Origin: Pleodorina starrii
Lineage: Eukaryota > Chlorophyta > Chlorophyceae > Chlamydomonadales > Volvocaceae
Length of the DNA stretch: 64,000 bases
Direction: 5' to 3'
Assembly: GCA_030267565.1 (NCBI GenBank)
Contig: BRXU01000010.1
Span: 423,501-487,500, forward strand
Shown here: piece by piece, positions 1-11,439 of the stretch
Layout of the letters: the number at the start of each line of letters is the position of its first letter
Numbering within the stretch: the first letter of the stretch is position 1
Position numbers and translations under genes: made by a program
Notes under the pieces: model-generated
The model's database searches: none
What the model saw: the letters and a program-made list of their open reading frames with translations, nothing else
Told to the model about the DNA's origin: nothing

Positions 1-3000
1 AGAAGAGGTCTCGGAGCGCCAACATGATCCTGTTTAGGAAACACAGTACCGGTAAGAGGCAACTCAGAACGCACGCACGCACTCCCGTGTGCCCGTCGGT
101 AAATTCTCGGCCAAGGCCCCACACCGTATCGTTTTCACCATACCGTACCGCCGCCGTGTTCCTCGCATGCTCGCACCCTCGGCCCTCCCATCTATCCCCT
201 GGGTGTGTTACGGTGGTTGGCTCACACCGGCTGAATCCCAACTGAACCCGTAGGTCCGTGTGGCCAGCAGGAGAATAGACATGTGCACGTGAGGCAGCAG
301 CGCTGCCAACCGCCAACCGCCAACCAAACCAGAGGTCGGCCCCCCCCGGAGCCCCCTGCGCCCTCTCCCTCCCTCCCATTCCCGAAACGCCCCAACCCCC
401 CTCCCTGGATTCTCCCCCGCCCCCTGCCCCTTCCACAACCTCCAACTCCCACACCTGTCCGCCTGCCCGCTTGCCAATTCGGACCATCTCCTTTTCCCCC
501 ACAACCTCCAACGCCCTCTCCCTCCAGTCCCCAGCGCCTCACCGATTGTCGTGCGGTCGTCCATTCGATCCCTCCGCCTCATCCAGCCCATCAACCACCA
601 ACAGCACCTCCTCCGGGGCCCCTAACTCCGCGATGCTCTCGGCGCGACTCTTGGCGGCGTACTCCTCCATCCACGAGTAATGCTGCGCCTGCTTAGCCTT
701 CGCCTCCGCCTTCTTCTTCGCCTCCCCCTCCTCCATCGCCGCCGCGTCTGCAGCCGCCTTCGCCGCCAGTTCCGCCATCTTCGCCGCCCTCACCGCCCCC
801 TCCTGCGTCTCCCTCGCCATCGCCGCCGCCCTTTCCAACGGCTGACGCAGCAACTCGTAGAAGGCCTCATCCAGGCGCGTTAGGAGCGTCAGTACTCTCG
901 AAGACATGCCTTCAACAGCACACGGCAGCAACGACGGGGGCGTAATAAGAACGGCCCGGGGCGGGGGCGGGGGCGGGGGCGGGGGTGTTCAATAAAATAT
1001 ACCTGATAAAATATACCAGATAAAAAATACCTGACAAAAGATACCAGATAAAAGATACCAGATACCGCAGCGATGGATGGGATGGAGGCGACGATTGCGA
1101 GCCCGGGGGCCCGGCAATAAGGGGTTCCCCGCCGGTGTTGGGTTGGCGCCCCCATGCCATGCGCTTTTCCACTTGTCCGCTTCCTGCATGCTACGGGCTT
1201 GCAGGTACCGTAGCTGATGCCAAGATGTGCACGTGTAGGTGGTAGCTAGTAGGTGGCAACCCGCAGAGGGACGGCGCTCGCAAAGGCGCTTGGGACGGAC
1301 GGGGTGCAGTGCAGTGCGGGGCCAGTCCCTCGCGCCATCGCCGCCAGCAGGCCATGTCATGCCCGGGACGGGGTCAGGCCGCGACACGTGCCCCCGCCTC
1401 GCTCCACCTCCACCTTTGCCTCGAACTAAGGCTCCCGGGGATGACTGGGCCCCTCCCTTCATGCGGTGCGGTACAGCCCCCTCGCAGCCCCGGCTGGGGT
1501 GAGCCCGCCCCTGGCCGCCCGCCTCCGCCCCAGTCCCGACCCGTGGGGGTCACTTCTACACCACGCTTTGCGCAACAGCCGGCCGGCCACGACGGACACG
1601 CGAGGTGGACGTACTTAGGTAGCGGTCCAGCATGAACTTGGCGAAGGGCCCCCGGGTGTTGCAGGCCAGTTGGAAGGCAATGCTGCGGACCATTACCAGC
1701 GGATCCAAACTGGGCGCGTCGCCGGCGCGGCAAAAGTGCACAGCGACCAGCCGCCGCTGCCGCGGTGCTGGCGGGCGGGCGTCGTCGCGGGATGGCGATT
1801 GCGGCGGACTGGACCCAGATTCAGATTCAGATCCAGATCCGGATCCGGAACCGGATGCGGATTGCGGCCGTGACTGCGGGGCGGGCGCTGGCAGCGGCGG
1901 CGGGTCTGTGCCGCCTGTTGTTGCGGCCGGCAGTTCCTGGGGCGCTGGAGTGACGGTGGGTGCTGCATCGGGCGCGGAGTCGCCATTGATGCCAGCGTCA
2001 GCGTCAGCGGCGGCGGCGGCAGCGGGAGGCGCGGTGAGGGCGGCGAGGGCGCGTTGCACGCCGTACGACTTGCCGCAGCCGGCGGGGCCCACCAGTGTCA
2101 GGGCCCTGCGAGGCGGAGTTCAAGATTTTGTACCGGTACATTGGCTTCTATTGCAGCATTGATGTAGCAAAGTGTTTATTGTTGTAGAAATTTGGGGGTT
2201 TGAGAGCGCGGAGCAGTGTGTTAACGCTGTCACAAGTGCAAGACAAGGGCAAGGTTCCATTTTTTATTTTCTTTAGGTTCCAAAAGGTTGCCTGCGAAAG
2301 GCCGCCGGTAGTGATTCGGTCACCTTGGTCCGGCATTTGCGGGCCTTTCCGGTGCTTCCAAAGTCGCCTCAAAAATGTGGCGCGCCACGGCATCGAGCAG
2401 TCAACGGTTAATCCGGCGTCGTACGGCGTCGTCGTACCTGTACTGCTTGTCGTCCGGTTCGAGATCCAGCCAACGCTGGATGACTTCCCCGGCCCAATCC
2501 GACGTCTCGGCGGCGGCAGCGGCGGTGGTGTCAGCAGCATCAGACGCAGGCTTAGGCGCAGTAGCGGCGGTGGCGGCTACAGTCGTGGCAGTGTCGTACG
2601 GTTCCAACAGGAAGATCAGTTTCAGTTGAGCGTTGACCAGATCCAGCTCGTCACCGATTGCCGCCAGAATCCGCTCGCGATCCGACGACACGGTAGCCTG
2701 GGCTTTCCGTACATCGATTCTCTGCGCGGGCCGAGGAGATGCGCGCGCGCGCGCGTGGATTACGGCTTCGGGTTTCGACACTGCCCGTGTCTTCCCACAC
2801 ACCACGTTCGTAATGCCTATGTCAGCCCATGCACTCCTCCTCGCCACCTGTAACAAGCTGGCAACGTGGTGTGGGTCCTCCCGCCGAGCACCGTGTCCAG
2901 GGCTCCGCCAGGCGCGCGCCGTACATGCAGTACCCCACAAAACCTGTCGTACTTCACTTCTTACCTGGTACAGCTCCCCCATGCGCCGCCGTGTGGCCGG

Positions 3001-6000
3001 GTCCGCCAGAAACACCAGGTGCCGCAGACCCCGCACCTGGAGGACAAAAACGATGTGCGCCCAGACGTACACACATACACACAAACAATTTTTACGGGTT
3101 TCCCAAACTAACGACGAACCACAGCAAACCCAACTAACGACGATCCAAAGCAAACCCAACTAACGACGATCCAAAGCAAAGGGCTCCGCAAGGGAGCCAA
3201 ATGAGCAGCAGTGGAAGCCTGGCCGGCCTGCCCCCTGGTGTATGTGTGCCAGGGGAGATCGAGCAATGGCGCGCTTTGGGTGGGTGGGTGGGTGGGTGGG
3301 TGGGTGGGTGGGTGGGTGGTTGGTGGGGTGGGTGGGTGGGGGGGTGGGTGGGTGGGTGGGTGGGTGGGTGGGTGGGTGGGTCGTGGGTGGGTGGGTGGGT
3401 GGGTGGGTGGGTGGGTGGGTGGGTGGTGGGTGGGTGGGTGGGTGGGTGGGTGGGTGGGTGGGTGGGTGGGTGGGTGGGTGGGTGGGTGGGTGGGTGGGTG
3501 GGTGGGTCGTGGGTGGGTGGGTGGGTACTGGGTAGGCGGTGCGACAGCACTTCGTGCACACAGCCAGGCGGCGGCCGAGCAGGCCGGGGAGCGCTGCAAG
3601 GCTGGACGTGTCCGGATGCGGTGTCCCCGCGCTGCCTCGCAAGTACACAGCCGGCAGGGCCCAGGGCCCAGGGCAGCGCGCGAGCGAGGCCTGGCGGGCA
3701 GACACCGTCGCATTGCCCCCCGGGGTTGTGCGGCGCATTCCCGCACCCCTGCGCTCCTCAGCTCCTCACCGACAGAGTGGTCCACCACTCGAAGAGGCAC
3801 CAGATGCGGCTGAAGGGGGTGCAAGCGGGGTCCAGGCACACCAGCGTCCCACGGGCCAGCCGCACAGCCTCCTGCAGCAACAGCAGCAGCAGCAGCAGGC
3901 CAGCCCCCCAGGCGGTGAACCCTAAGCCCCCAACCCTAAGTTAAAGGCCCGCCCCCAGCCGGTGACCGCGCAGGCAGCGGCCAAACGAGTTAGGGGAGGC
4001 AGGCGTGCCGTGGTGCGCCGTGCCGAGTGTCATCAGCGTTAAGCTCAGTCTCAATACCCGTTATGCAAACATGCATGCGCGGTACTGCGACCATATCGCA
4101 ACGTGCTGCTTAGGTTTCACCCATCTTCGAGCCTTCGGGAGGCATTGCGCTTCTTGCCGCCAAGGCGCTCAAGCGGGCTCCCGGTTGGCCCCCTCCAGTG
4201 GCCCCTGGCACTGGCCCTCTGGGGTCTGGACCCCTCCAAGAGCAACCCTTGGGTGAGTGAGGCGCTGAGGCCCCCCACCTCGCCACCTGCACAGCCCTCC
4301 CCCACTCGCGCACAGAGGGCTATCTGCCGCCGCCCATCCTTCCCCGGTCGGCCGGTCAGACCCTTCGAGGCCGAAAGTCCCACCTCCTCCTTTCCCCTCC
4401 CTTTCCCTTCCCTTTCCCCTCCTTTTCCCCTCCACCCTTTCCCCACCCCCTCTCCCTCCACCGCCCTCGGCCCTCGGCCCCCTCACCTCCAGGTCCTGCA
4501 GGTCTCTCGCCTGCTGCATGCCCGGGTGCTGGTTGATGGCCAACACGTCCACCCAGCAAAACATCTGTGGCACAGTACGTACACATTTGTGACTCAGTAC
4601 GAACACATCTGTGACAGTACGAACACATCTGTGACACAGTATGAACACAACTGTGACTCAGTACGAACACATCTGTGACAGTACGAACACATCTGTGACA
4701 CGGTATGAACACAACTGTGACACAGTACGAACACATCTGTGACAGTACGAACACATCTGTGACACAGTATGAACACAACTGTGACTCAGTACGAACACAT
4801 CTGTGACAGTACGAACACATCTGTGACACAGTATGAACACAACTGTGACTCAGTACGAACACATCTGTGACAGTACGAACACATCTGTGACACGGTATGA
4901 ACACAACTGTGACACAGTACGAACACATCTGTGACACAGTACGAACATGCAGGCACTAACAAACATGCATACGTGGGGAAGCTGGAAGGATGGGTTGTGG
5001 GCAGGGATTGGGATAGGCGGCGCTGGGCCCTTCAGTTACGTGCAGGTTTTTACCCGGCAGACACCCAGCAGCCAGGCCAGCCACCGTGCCCCAGCCCCTC
5101 TGACACACGGCTGCCACACGTTGGCCACACATGTTGGCGCCACGGTGCGGTCACACGGCTGCCGCATCCCGCTGCTGCCGTGCAGGCCGCATGGGCGCAC
5201 GGTCCGAGCCCCGGCCCGTGGCCCCCTTCGCGTCCGCCCCCCGGCGGCCCCTTCCGTGCCAGCTCCCGCGTCGGCTGCTGCAGTAGCCAAGCCCTTCGGC
5301 CCTCCCCTCGCCCGCCCCCGGGGGCCCGTTCCCAGTTGACCGCTCTGATGCCGCTGCTTTTACCCCCTTTTGTCAACTGCACATGTACCGTATGTATGTA
5401 TTGCGCGTATTCGGGTTGTTTCTCCATACCACCTTTCCCCCACGCGCTGTCCTGTTCCGGGTCTGCTGCGGTCGTCAACCCTCTCCCCCATGCCCCATCC
5501 CTCCCGCACGGCCCCGCTGCTGCGGCAGGGCTCCCCCCCTCCCTCCCCCGCATTCCCCACGTGCCTGATCCGGGTCTGCTGCGTGCAGGTGGTGTTCCAG
5601 CAGTGCCACCAGTGTGTTGAAGGGCATGGACCAGGCATAGCTGATAAAGAAGGTGAGGGTGGAGGAGCAGTGCGGAGGGAGGGTGTCCACGTAGCGGCAC
5701 CTGGTGGGTAGGGAGGCGAGGGGAGGGGCAGGATGAGGCGGGGGGGACTAGGAGGGAGTTGAGGGGCGTGGGGGTGCATGGGGGTAAGCAGGGGGAACTG
5801 GGAGATGTGTACCTCCCCAATGGCTTACACGAGCGTATGCATGTGCGTGCGGAACCGAGTTGTGGGGCGGGACGGTGTCAGTTGTCGGTTGCCCGGTGTA
5901 AAAGCCTGGGCGGGAAAGCACCTGCTGCACTGTCGGCGGCATTGGAGCACGACGAGCTGATTCGGGTAAGCGTTACATCCGTTGCACCGTTGGCGGTGCC

Positions 6001-7804
6001 GTTTGCTCGGGTGGGTTCTAAGCTTGCCACCAGGCGCCCATCCATCCAACACACACAGGGGTGGTTGCACAACCTATGCAAGGAAGGTCGCACCCGCGCG
6101 CCTGCGTGTGGCCAACCCCAGCCCCCTAACATCCCAGGTTGCTGTCCTTCCATTTCCCATTTCCCATTACCCATTTTCCTTTCTGGGTTCGAGAACTGGG
6201 ATCGGGACCGCAACAAACAACAACTTGTTTTATCGGCCTGTCATGAATCGCGTCCTGGGCTCCTGATTGCCGCCCCTCCGAAATCCATGCGCCCATCCAG
6301 TCTCCAGCCGCTGTCCCGCCCCTTCTCAGTTTGGGTCGGGGCAATAAAAAGACGAAACCGGGGGCGGGGCGTGTACTGCACGGCGCGCGAGAGAGGGACG
6401 GACGGACGGAAACCTTACTTGGCGGCCTCCGTCGCCGGCAGCACGACCTCCTTCAGGATGTCGTACGTCGTCCAGCCGGGCTGTACGACATCGGTCGCGA
6501 AGCGCCGCAGGAAGGCGAGCGACACGGCGCAGTGCCAGACCTCCTTCACACCGCCGCCGCCGCCGCCTCCGCCAGGGCTGTCACCCCCGCCGCCTCCGCC
6601 GCCTCCGCCAGGGCTGTCACCCCCGCCGCCACCGCCAGCGGCCGCACTGAGGCAACCGTCGGCCCCTTCACCCTTCCTTACGCTGTTGGTGCGATTGCTG
6701 CTCCTGCGGCTGCCGCCGCCGTCACCGGCTGCTGCAGTTGACGACTGGCGGCTGAGAGGCCCTCCAACAGCGGGAGTGGCGGTGCGGGAGGAAGCACGGC
6801 TATTGGGTCTGGAGGCAGTCGGCGGCAGCACCGCCGCTGCTGACGGCGATGGCGGTGCGGGTGCCTTTAGGGACGGTGCACGTGACACGGCCGGCGACGG
6901 CGCCGCAGATGGTCCCCCCGGCCTCGGAGGAGGCGCCGCGGCGGGTGATGGTGCCGGTGGCGCTTCGCCGGCGGTTGTGGCATTAGGTTCCGGAGCTGCA
7001 GCGGCGGCGGCGGCGGTGGTGGTGGTGGCAGCACCTGCAGCAGCAGGCTCAGCGCTGCAGGCAACCGCTGCCGGGCCGCCGCTCTGTCGGGTGGTAAAGT
7101 CGTGAAGGGGAGTGGGAGGGGAGCTTGGTATCAAGAACGGAATACCAAACCTGAAGCTACGTTGTCCGACCTGGGGCTAGTGCGTCATAGGCAAAGGCCA
7201 TGCTCCATTCGTCTCCCAACACTCATCGGCCACTCTCCGGTACCGCCATGTGACACATAGTTCGTTTCGTCACGCCTCACCTTAGAAGCTCCGCAACCCA
7301 GTCTTCAAGCTGGTTGATGAACCGGGTGCAGGCGCACAGCAAGCAATCGGCTTCGAAGGAAGTGTAGTCTAAGCACTTGCCCCTGGAGACAAGACAAGGC
7401 TGTTATCCCCAAAATAAGGTATGTATATGGCAATTACAAACTATATTTAATAAAGACGCTCGGCCGAAGGGAAGGCTCGGCCGAACTGCGAAGACCGGAG
7501 ATTCATACTTGACCATCTGTTTACAGCATTTTTTACAAATGTAGATGCGATGAAGCTGAGAATCGTCATATTACAACCACATTGGAACAACAGATCCTAA
7601 CAGATCACAACAGACCGATGATTCTTATTACCAAAACCCAATGTCTCAACTTACTGGGCACTAGGTGGGTGCGTGGCCCGCGGGTGCATGCGTTGGGGCA
7701 GGTGGGCACCTCGAATCAATTACACGGTGCTGTACCGCGCTATCCGGGCTGCACTTATAGAGCACAGCATCAGTGAGGACGTGGTTTACTGCGGCCAGCG
7801 TCAT
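1..7804 (-). CDS. NLR-like STAND NTPase: TIR-like domain plus NACHT (3' end beyond window)
   Basis: Exons in transcription order, with matching phases: 7804-7710 (tentative first; in-frame TGA just before its ATG), 7382-7281, 7150-6419, 5700-5561, 4564-4487, 3871-3770, 3036-2965, 2721-2438, 2105-1615, 894-543. Exon 3 ends in QPGWTTYDILKEVVLP and splices in phase to a segment reading CRYVDTLPPHCSS then FFISYAWSMPF. Exon 4564-4487 gives FCWVDVLAINQHP, and the next gives LVCLDPACTPF then SRIWCLFEWW. Together these look like the box-1, box-2 and box-3 regions of a TIR-like fold. After SSDRERILAAI and KLIFLLEP comes Walker A GPAGCGKS (exon 2105-1615) and Walker B VLLVVDGLDEAE (exon 894-543), the NACHT/STAND pattern. 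Such proteins are intracellular signal-sensing switches; repeats would be expected C-terminally. Phase does not close between 5561 and 4564, so one exon there is missing from my model. Exons past 543 are unresolved. Function is inferred from motifs only. Confidence 0.72.
543..894 (-). other. NACHT exon with Walker B
   Basis: It encodes VLTLLTRLDEAFYELLRQPL, a charged Ala/Lys/Glu-rich helical linker, then EVLLVVDGLDEAEG, a hydrophobic strand plus D-x-x-DE as in NACHT Walker B. The donor CG/GTGAGG at 543/542 is clear. The acceptor (GAGAG before 894) is weak but gives the correct phase. A further stretch at about 228-302 (LLPHVHMSILLLATR) resembles the next NACHT strand, but its phase does not fit and it is left out. 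Confidence 0.65.
1615..2105 (-). other. NACHT exon with Walker A P-loop
   Basis: After the acceptor CTCGCAG the reading is ALTLVGPAGCGKSYGVQRAL, a textbook P-loop (GxxGxGKS). A hydrophilic insert of Ser/Gly/Glu dipeptides follows (from GGATCC/GATTCA-type hexamer repeats near 1818-1852), then LVAVHFCRAGDAPS and MVRSIAFQLA, which fit the region after the P-loop in NACHT proteins. The upstream exon ends TAC AG at 2438 and supplies exactly the two nucleotides needed. Confidence 0.75.
3104..3180. repeat. 26-bp tandem repeat, about three copies
   Basis: The unit CCCAACTAACGACGATCC plus AAAGCAAA is repeated, with the first copy diverged (GAACC for GATCC). It lies in an intron of the NLR-like gene just before its exon at 3036. 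Confidence 0.85.
3278..3535. repeat. (GGGT)n tetranucleotide array
   Basis: Almost uninterrupted GGGT repeats with rare breaks (TGGTTGGTGG, TCGTGGG) inside the intron between 3770 and 3036 of the minus-strand NLR-like gene. The open frames across it (GGWVGGWV or THPPTHPP) are repeat artefacts. Other short GGGT or ACCC runs occur at about 21170, 26665, 49740 and 63850-63990. Confidence 0.95.
4576..4945. repeat. 64-bp intronic minisatellite
   Basis: Higher-order repeat of about five copies with a 64-bp period, each made of three ~21-bp subunits of the type GTACGAACACATCTGTGACA, with the middle variant GTATGAACACAACTGTGA. It begins 12 bp beyond the exon ending at 4564, on its acceptor side, and the last subunit runs almost into the splice acceptor. 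Confidence 0.93.
5561..5700 (-). other. Exon with FISYAW motif of the TIR-like domain
   Basis: Acceptor CACCAG at 5701-5706, donor C/GTGGGG at 5561/5560. One leading nucleotide completes the AA left by the exon ending at 6419, giving EAAKCRYVD without a break; this junction is the main proof that 6.4-7.4 kb and the segments below belong to one gene. It encodes TLTFFISYAWSMPF followed by NTLVALLEHHL, a strand-turn-helix expected at the start of a TIR-like domain. Confidence 0.75.
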
Positions 7805-8790
7805 TCATGTGGCGGCCATCCCCCCTCCCCACACACACATACACGGCTGTTGAGACGCTTATTCTCCTTGCAGGCTGGGGGGAGGGGGGCTGGTCCTGGG
7901 GTAGGTGGAGCGTGGGGCCGAAGCCTCCGACCGACACCTGGGTCGCTGGGTGACGCGTGGGCGATGACACGTACGCGGACGACTGGCTCGAGTCATCATC
8001 TTGGGACCTTGGGACCATGGGGCACCGGACACCCACCACTCGGTAAACCCTCGGCAGCTTGCACCATCGGTTTGCAGCAGCGACCGCGTGGTGGGCGCTC
8101 GGGCGTATGTTACTGCTCCGAAGCCGCCGGCTGCTATGTGGACGAGCACACGTGGGGATGGATGTTGTGCGATGCCAGGCGCCTGCCCCAGCCACCACGC
8201 ACCACCAGCCACCAGCCTGCACCAGCTCACCAGGCGAAGCGCTGTGAAGTGGGTTGGTGCGGGGAACGTGAGGGCGCGCGGGGTGCGATGGTGGGTTGAG
8301 CGACAAGTCGGATGAGCGACAAGTCCGCTGGCTCTGCTGCAGTTACGAAAGGTGGCGTTTCCTGGCTTCTGATGCTGGCTGCTGGCTTCCGATGCTGGCT
8401 TCTGATGCTGGCTGCTGGGCCAGGCTGCTGGGCCAGTCCTGGTGAGGGGCCAGAAGTGGCCTCACCAGGACTCGGGCCCTGCGACCGGCCTTGCGACCAG
8501 CTCCAAAATCCCCGGGTAGGCAGGCGTCAGGGGGAGCTGTCGGCAGTGATAGGTGGCGCCGGCGTCTTGCGGGCCGCGAGCTGCGTTCCGGTTTGTGGGT
8601 GCACCACTGTCTGGGGGGGGGGCGCGGCCCGTCGCCCATTGGGGAGCCTCATGGCTACCATACGTGGCGGCGGGTTCTTACGCCATACCCCGCGGGTTCG
8701 CTCGACCCTGTAGGGTGGCTCGCGCCTTGTTGCGCCTGGTTTGCCGTGGGTCATATATATGACTCATATCCGCTGCGGTGCACGGCCAGC
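7805..8790. other. Upstream region of the NLR-like gene, no gene recognised
   Basis: GC-rich, with several open frames on both strands but none with a recognisable domain or convincing splice sites. It presumably contains the 5' region of the minus-strand gene. Short direct repeats of GATGCTGGCT(T/G)CT occur at 8370-8420, and a CCAGTCCTGGTGAGG palindrome-like segment at 8431-8470. Confidence 0.5.
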
Positions 8791-8791
8791 T

Positions 8792-8833
8792 GGCCCGCAA
8801 GCTCTGCCTTTCTGCGGGCAGAGCTTGCGGGCC
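8792..8833. repeat. Perfect 16-bp inverted repeat with 10-nt loop
   Basis: The arms GGCCCGCAAGCTCTGC (8792-8807) and GCAGAGCTTGCGGGCC (8818-8833) are exact reverse complements around CTTTCTGCGG. An AT-rich stretch (ATATATAATATAATTG, 8880-8940) lies just downstream. No T-run follows, and the genome is eukaryotic, so this is not a bacterial terminator. Confidence 0.95.
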
Positions 8834-8939
8834 TGCGTGGATTCCACTGTCCAACAACTACAAGAACAACATTGTTTATCGTATATACTAATATTGTGGC
8901 AATAATTGTTATTGTTATAATATATATAATATAATTGTT

Positions 8940-10420
8940 ATTCCCGAAGAAAGCGTAAAGAAAGCACGACAGAGAACCCGTTAGGGGCTTCTCTGGCTGC
9001 TTTCTGCTTTCTCGGGCATGCCAGGGAGGGGCGTTTGTTCGTTCGTTCGGAGGTACAACTGGAAAGAGCTGGTCAGCAGAGAATAAAAATGCAATATACG
9101 TGCAATGTACGGGTGTGTACGGGACAGCGCTGACATTCGGTTCACCGAGCCGACGTCGTGTGATCGATTCCTGCGGGGTGCAATACGCGCGGTGGTTAGC
9201 CCGCGCGAGTGGGCCACTTGGGATATATCGGCAAGACACCTTCGGCCCTCTCAGTGGTGGCTGCAAGCATTGTGGAGAGCGGTGCATGACAGAAACTGCA
9301 GACAAGGCCACAAGTCAGGTTCGCTGAGCAAGTCGAATCCCAAAACAGCAGTGGGACCCGTAGAGCCGTAGTGTGTGTAGGATGTAGAAAATGAACAGTT
9401 GAACAAAAGAGTACCCGATAGGGGCTTCTGCTTCTGCATCCTCATCCGCAGAAAGCTTAAGGAAAGCACGACAGAGAAATCGAGGACGGCACACGTGGGG
9501 CCGTACACCCGTAATGTAATGTGAGGCCGTGCAAGGGATTTCCGTCCGCCTGTTGCGCTCAGGAGCGCCTCGTTAATTCCAGGTTCAATTAGTGTACACC
9601 AGAGTGGGTACTCCGAAGGATGTTGAAAGGCTGGTGGCACTGTTGGGTGAAGGAGGATGGCACACGTGGGGCCGTGGGCACGTGGGCACGCACGTGGGTT
9701 TCGTCTGCCTGCGGGAGTCAGGAGCGCTTCATTGAATGAATGAATGCTGCAGCACAACGCCGGCACCACGCACCGACAGAAAGGGTAAGAGCCGGCTCGC
9801 GACGGCACGAGCCGGCACGCCGCCGAAATGACCCATGGGTCACTTGGAGCCGCGCGTCCATTCTGCCTCGGTCGCCGTACATTGCGAGCTGCGTTTGGTA
9901 TCGGTAAGCATGAAGCAAATACAGTAGTGCGTTTGCGGAGAATAAAAAGTGTGATATACGAGCGTGTACGTGAAGGGCTGACGTAAGGGATGTCGGTCAT
10001 CGCTCAGCCGAGGTGCCCGTTCCTCGGACGCCAATCGAAAGTGCTCAACTGGCGGACACAGACGGTTGGCCGCTGGCTACTAGCTTCGTGACGTGCTTCC
10101 CATGGTTACGCCGTTATTGAAGTGCGACTGTTGTTGGAGAGGGTGCGGCGGCACTCCGCACTTTTAACCTCGTTCTGCGTCCGTTAGAGGATCGTCTGAG
10201 TTACGAGTGACTAGTTGTAAACACCGCGACGCGCGTGGTCAGCGGCCGCGTGCGGATGCAGCAAATATAACAGGAGCCGGCTCGCGACGGTCGCGACGTC
10301 ATCCACATGACCCATGGGTCACTTGGAGCCAACGATTGCGAGCTTGGTTTGGTATATGGGTACGCATGAAGCAAAATCCCGAAGAAAGCGTAAAGAAAGC
10401 AAGCAGTAAGTTAGGGATTT
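8940..10420. repeat. Cluster of diverged repeat units
   Basis: CCCGAAGAAAGCGTAAAGAAAGC occurs at 8943-8965 and again at 10378-10400, with a relative (AGAAAGCTTAAGGAAAGCACGACAGAG) near 9450. The block ATGACCCATGGGTCACTTGGAGCC is at about 9828 and 10308, each time followed by CATTGCGAGC/GATTGCGAGC and GTTTGGTAT. ACGGCACACGTGGGGCCGT-like units are at about 9486 and 9656, and AGAATAAAAA near 9080 and 9938. It looks like a degenerate array or decayed mobile element. No coding domain was recognised. Confidence 0.7.
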
Positions 10421-10429
10421 AGCTGCTGG

Positions 10430-11240
10430 GTAGGTGGCTGGCTGGCTGGGTGGCTGGCTGGATGTGTGGGTGGGTGGCTGGGTGGGTGGGTGGCTGGCTG
10501 GCTGGGTGTGTGGGTGGCTGGGTGGCTGGCTGGGTGAGTGGCTGGGTGGCTAGGTGGATGGGTTGATGGGTTGATGGGTGGCTGGGTGGCTGGGTGGCTG
10601 GGTGGCTGGGTGGCTGGGTGGCTGGCTGGGTGGCTGGGTGGCTGAGTGGGTGGGTGGCCGGGTGGGTGGCTGGGTGGGTGGCTGGGTGGCTGGGTGGGTG
10701 TCTGGGTGGCCGAGTGGGTGGCTGGCTGGGTGTGTGGGTGGCTGGGTGGCTGGCTGGGTGAGTGGCTGGGTGGCTAGGTGGATGGGTTGATGGGTTGATG
10801 GGTGGCTAGGTGGCTGGGTGGCTGGGTGGCTGGCTGGGTGGCTGGGTGGCTGGGTGGCCGAGTGGGTGGGTGGCCGGGTGGGTGGCTGGGTAGGTGGCTG
10901 GGTGGCTGGCTGGGTGGCTGGCTGGCTGGGTGGGTGCGTGGCTGGATGGCTGGGTGGCTGGGTGGCTGGCTGGATGGCTGGGTGGGTGGCTGGCTGGGTG
11001 GCTGGGTGGCTGGCTGGCTGGGTGGGTGGGTGGCTGGGTGGGTGCGTGGCTGGATGGCTGGGTGGCTGGGTGGCTGGCTGGATGGCTGGGTGGTTGGCTG
11101 GCTGGGTGGCTGGGTGGCTGGCTGGCTGGGTGGGTGCGTGGCTGGGTGGCTGGGTGGCTGACTGGCTGGGTGGGTGGCTGGGTGGCCGAGTGGGTGGGTG
11201 GCCGGGTGGGTGGCTGGGTGGGTTGCTGGCTGGGTGGGGT
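10430..11240. repeat. GGCTGGGT minisatellite, first block
   Basis: About 800 bp of GGCTGGGTGGCTGGCTGGGT variants with longer internal duplications: GCTAGGTGGATGGGTTGATGGG occurs near 10550 and again near 10773. It translates to GWLGGW in one direction and SHPATQPP in the other; neither is taken as coding. It ends directly in a dispersed repeat (family A) at 11239. Confidence 0.95.
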
Positions 11241-11415
11241 AAAAAGAAAGAACCGGTATCGCAGCGGAGAAGGAGGCGGCGTTAGCGAACGAACCCATAA
11301 CCCAGCAATACTTACCGAAATACCTGTAATCTTACCGAGCTGAAAAGCGCAGCGACCGCGTCACCGCCGGACCAACCCAGACGGACGAGTACACGCGACA
11401 GCACAAGAACGGCAC
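11239..11415 (+). repeat. Dispersed repeat families A and B
   Basis: Family A here: TAAAAAGAAAG, then TATCGCAGCGGAGA and GGCGTTAGCGAACG (11239-11305). Family B: GCAGCGACCGCGTCACCGCC and GGACGAGTACACGCGACAGC (11347-11415). The same A and B modules lie directly side by side at 18222-18360, which suggests that they are parts of one larger element. Other A-like copies: 21050, 38799 (plus), 23840, 47024, 63887 and 63947 (reverse). Other B copies: 28843 (reverse), 49230. Confidence 0.8.
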
Positions 11416-11439
11416 GAGCGCCCGGACAAAACAACCCGA

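Noticed and set aside
228..302. Extra NACHT exon LLPHVHMSILLLATR
   Set aside because: The hydrophobic pattern fits, but phase does not match the exon ending at 543 and the acceptor is poor.
3201..3944. Plus-strand GGWVGGWV and minus-strand THPPTHPP proteins
   Set aside because: Pure translation of the (GGGT)n array within an intron.
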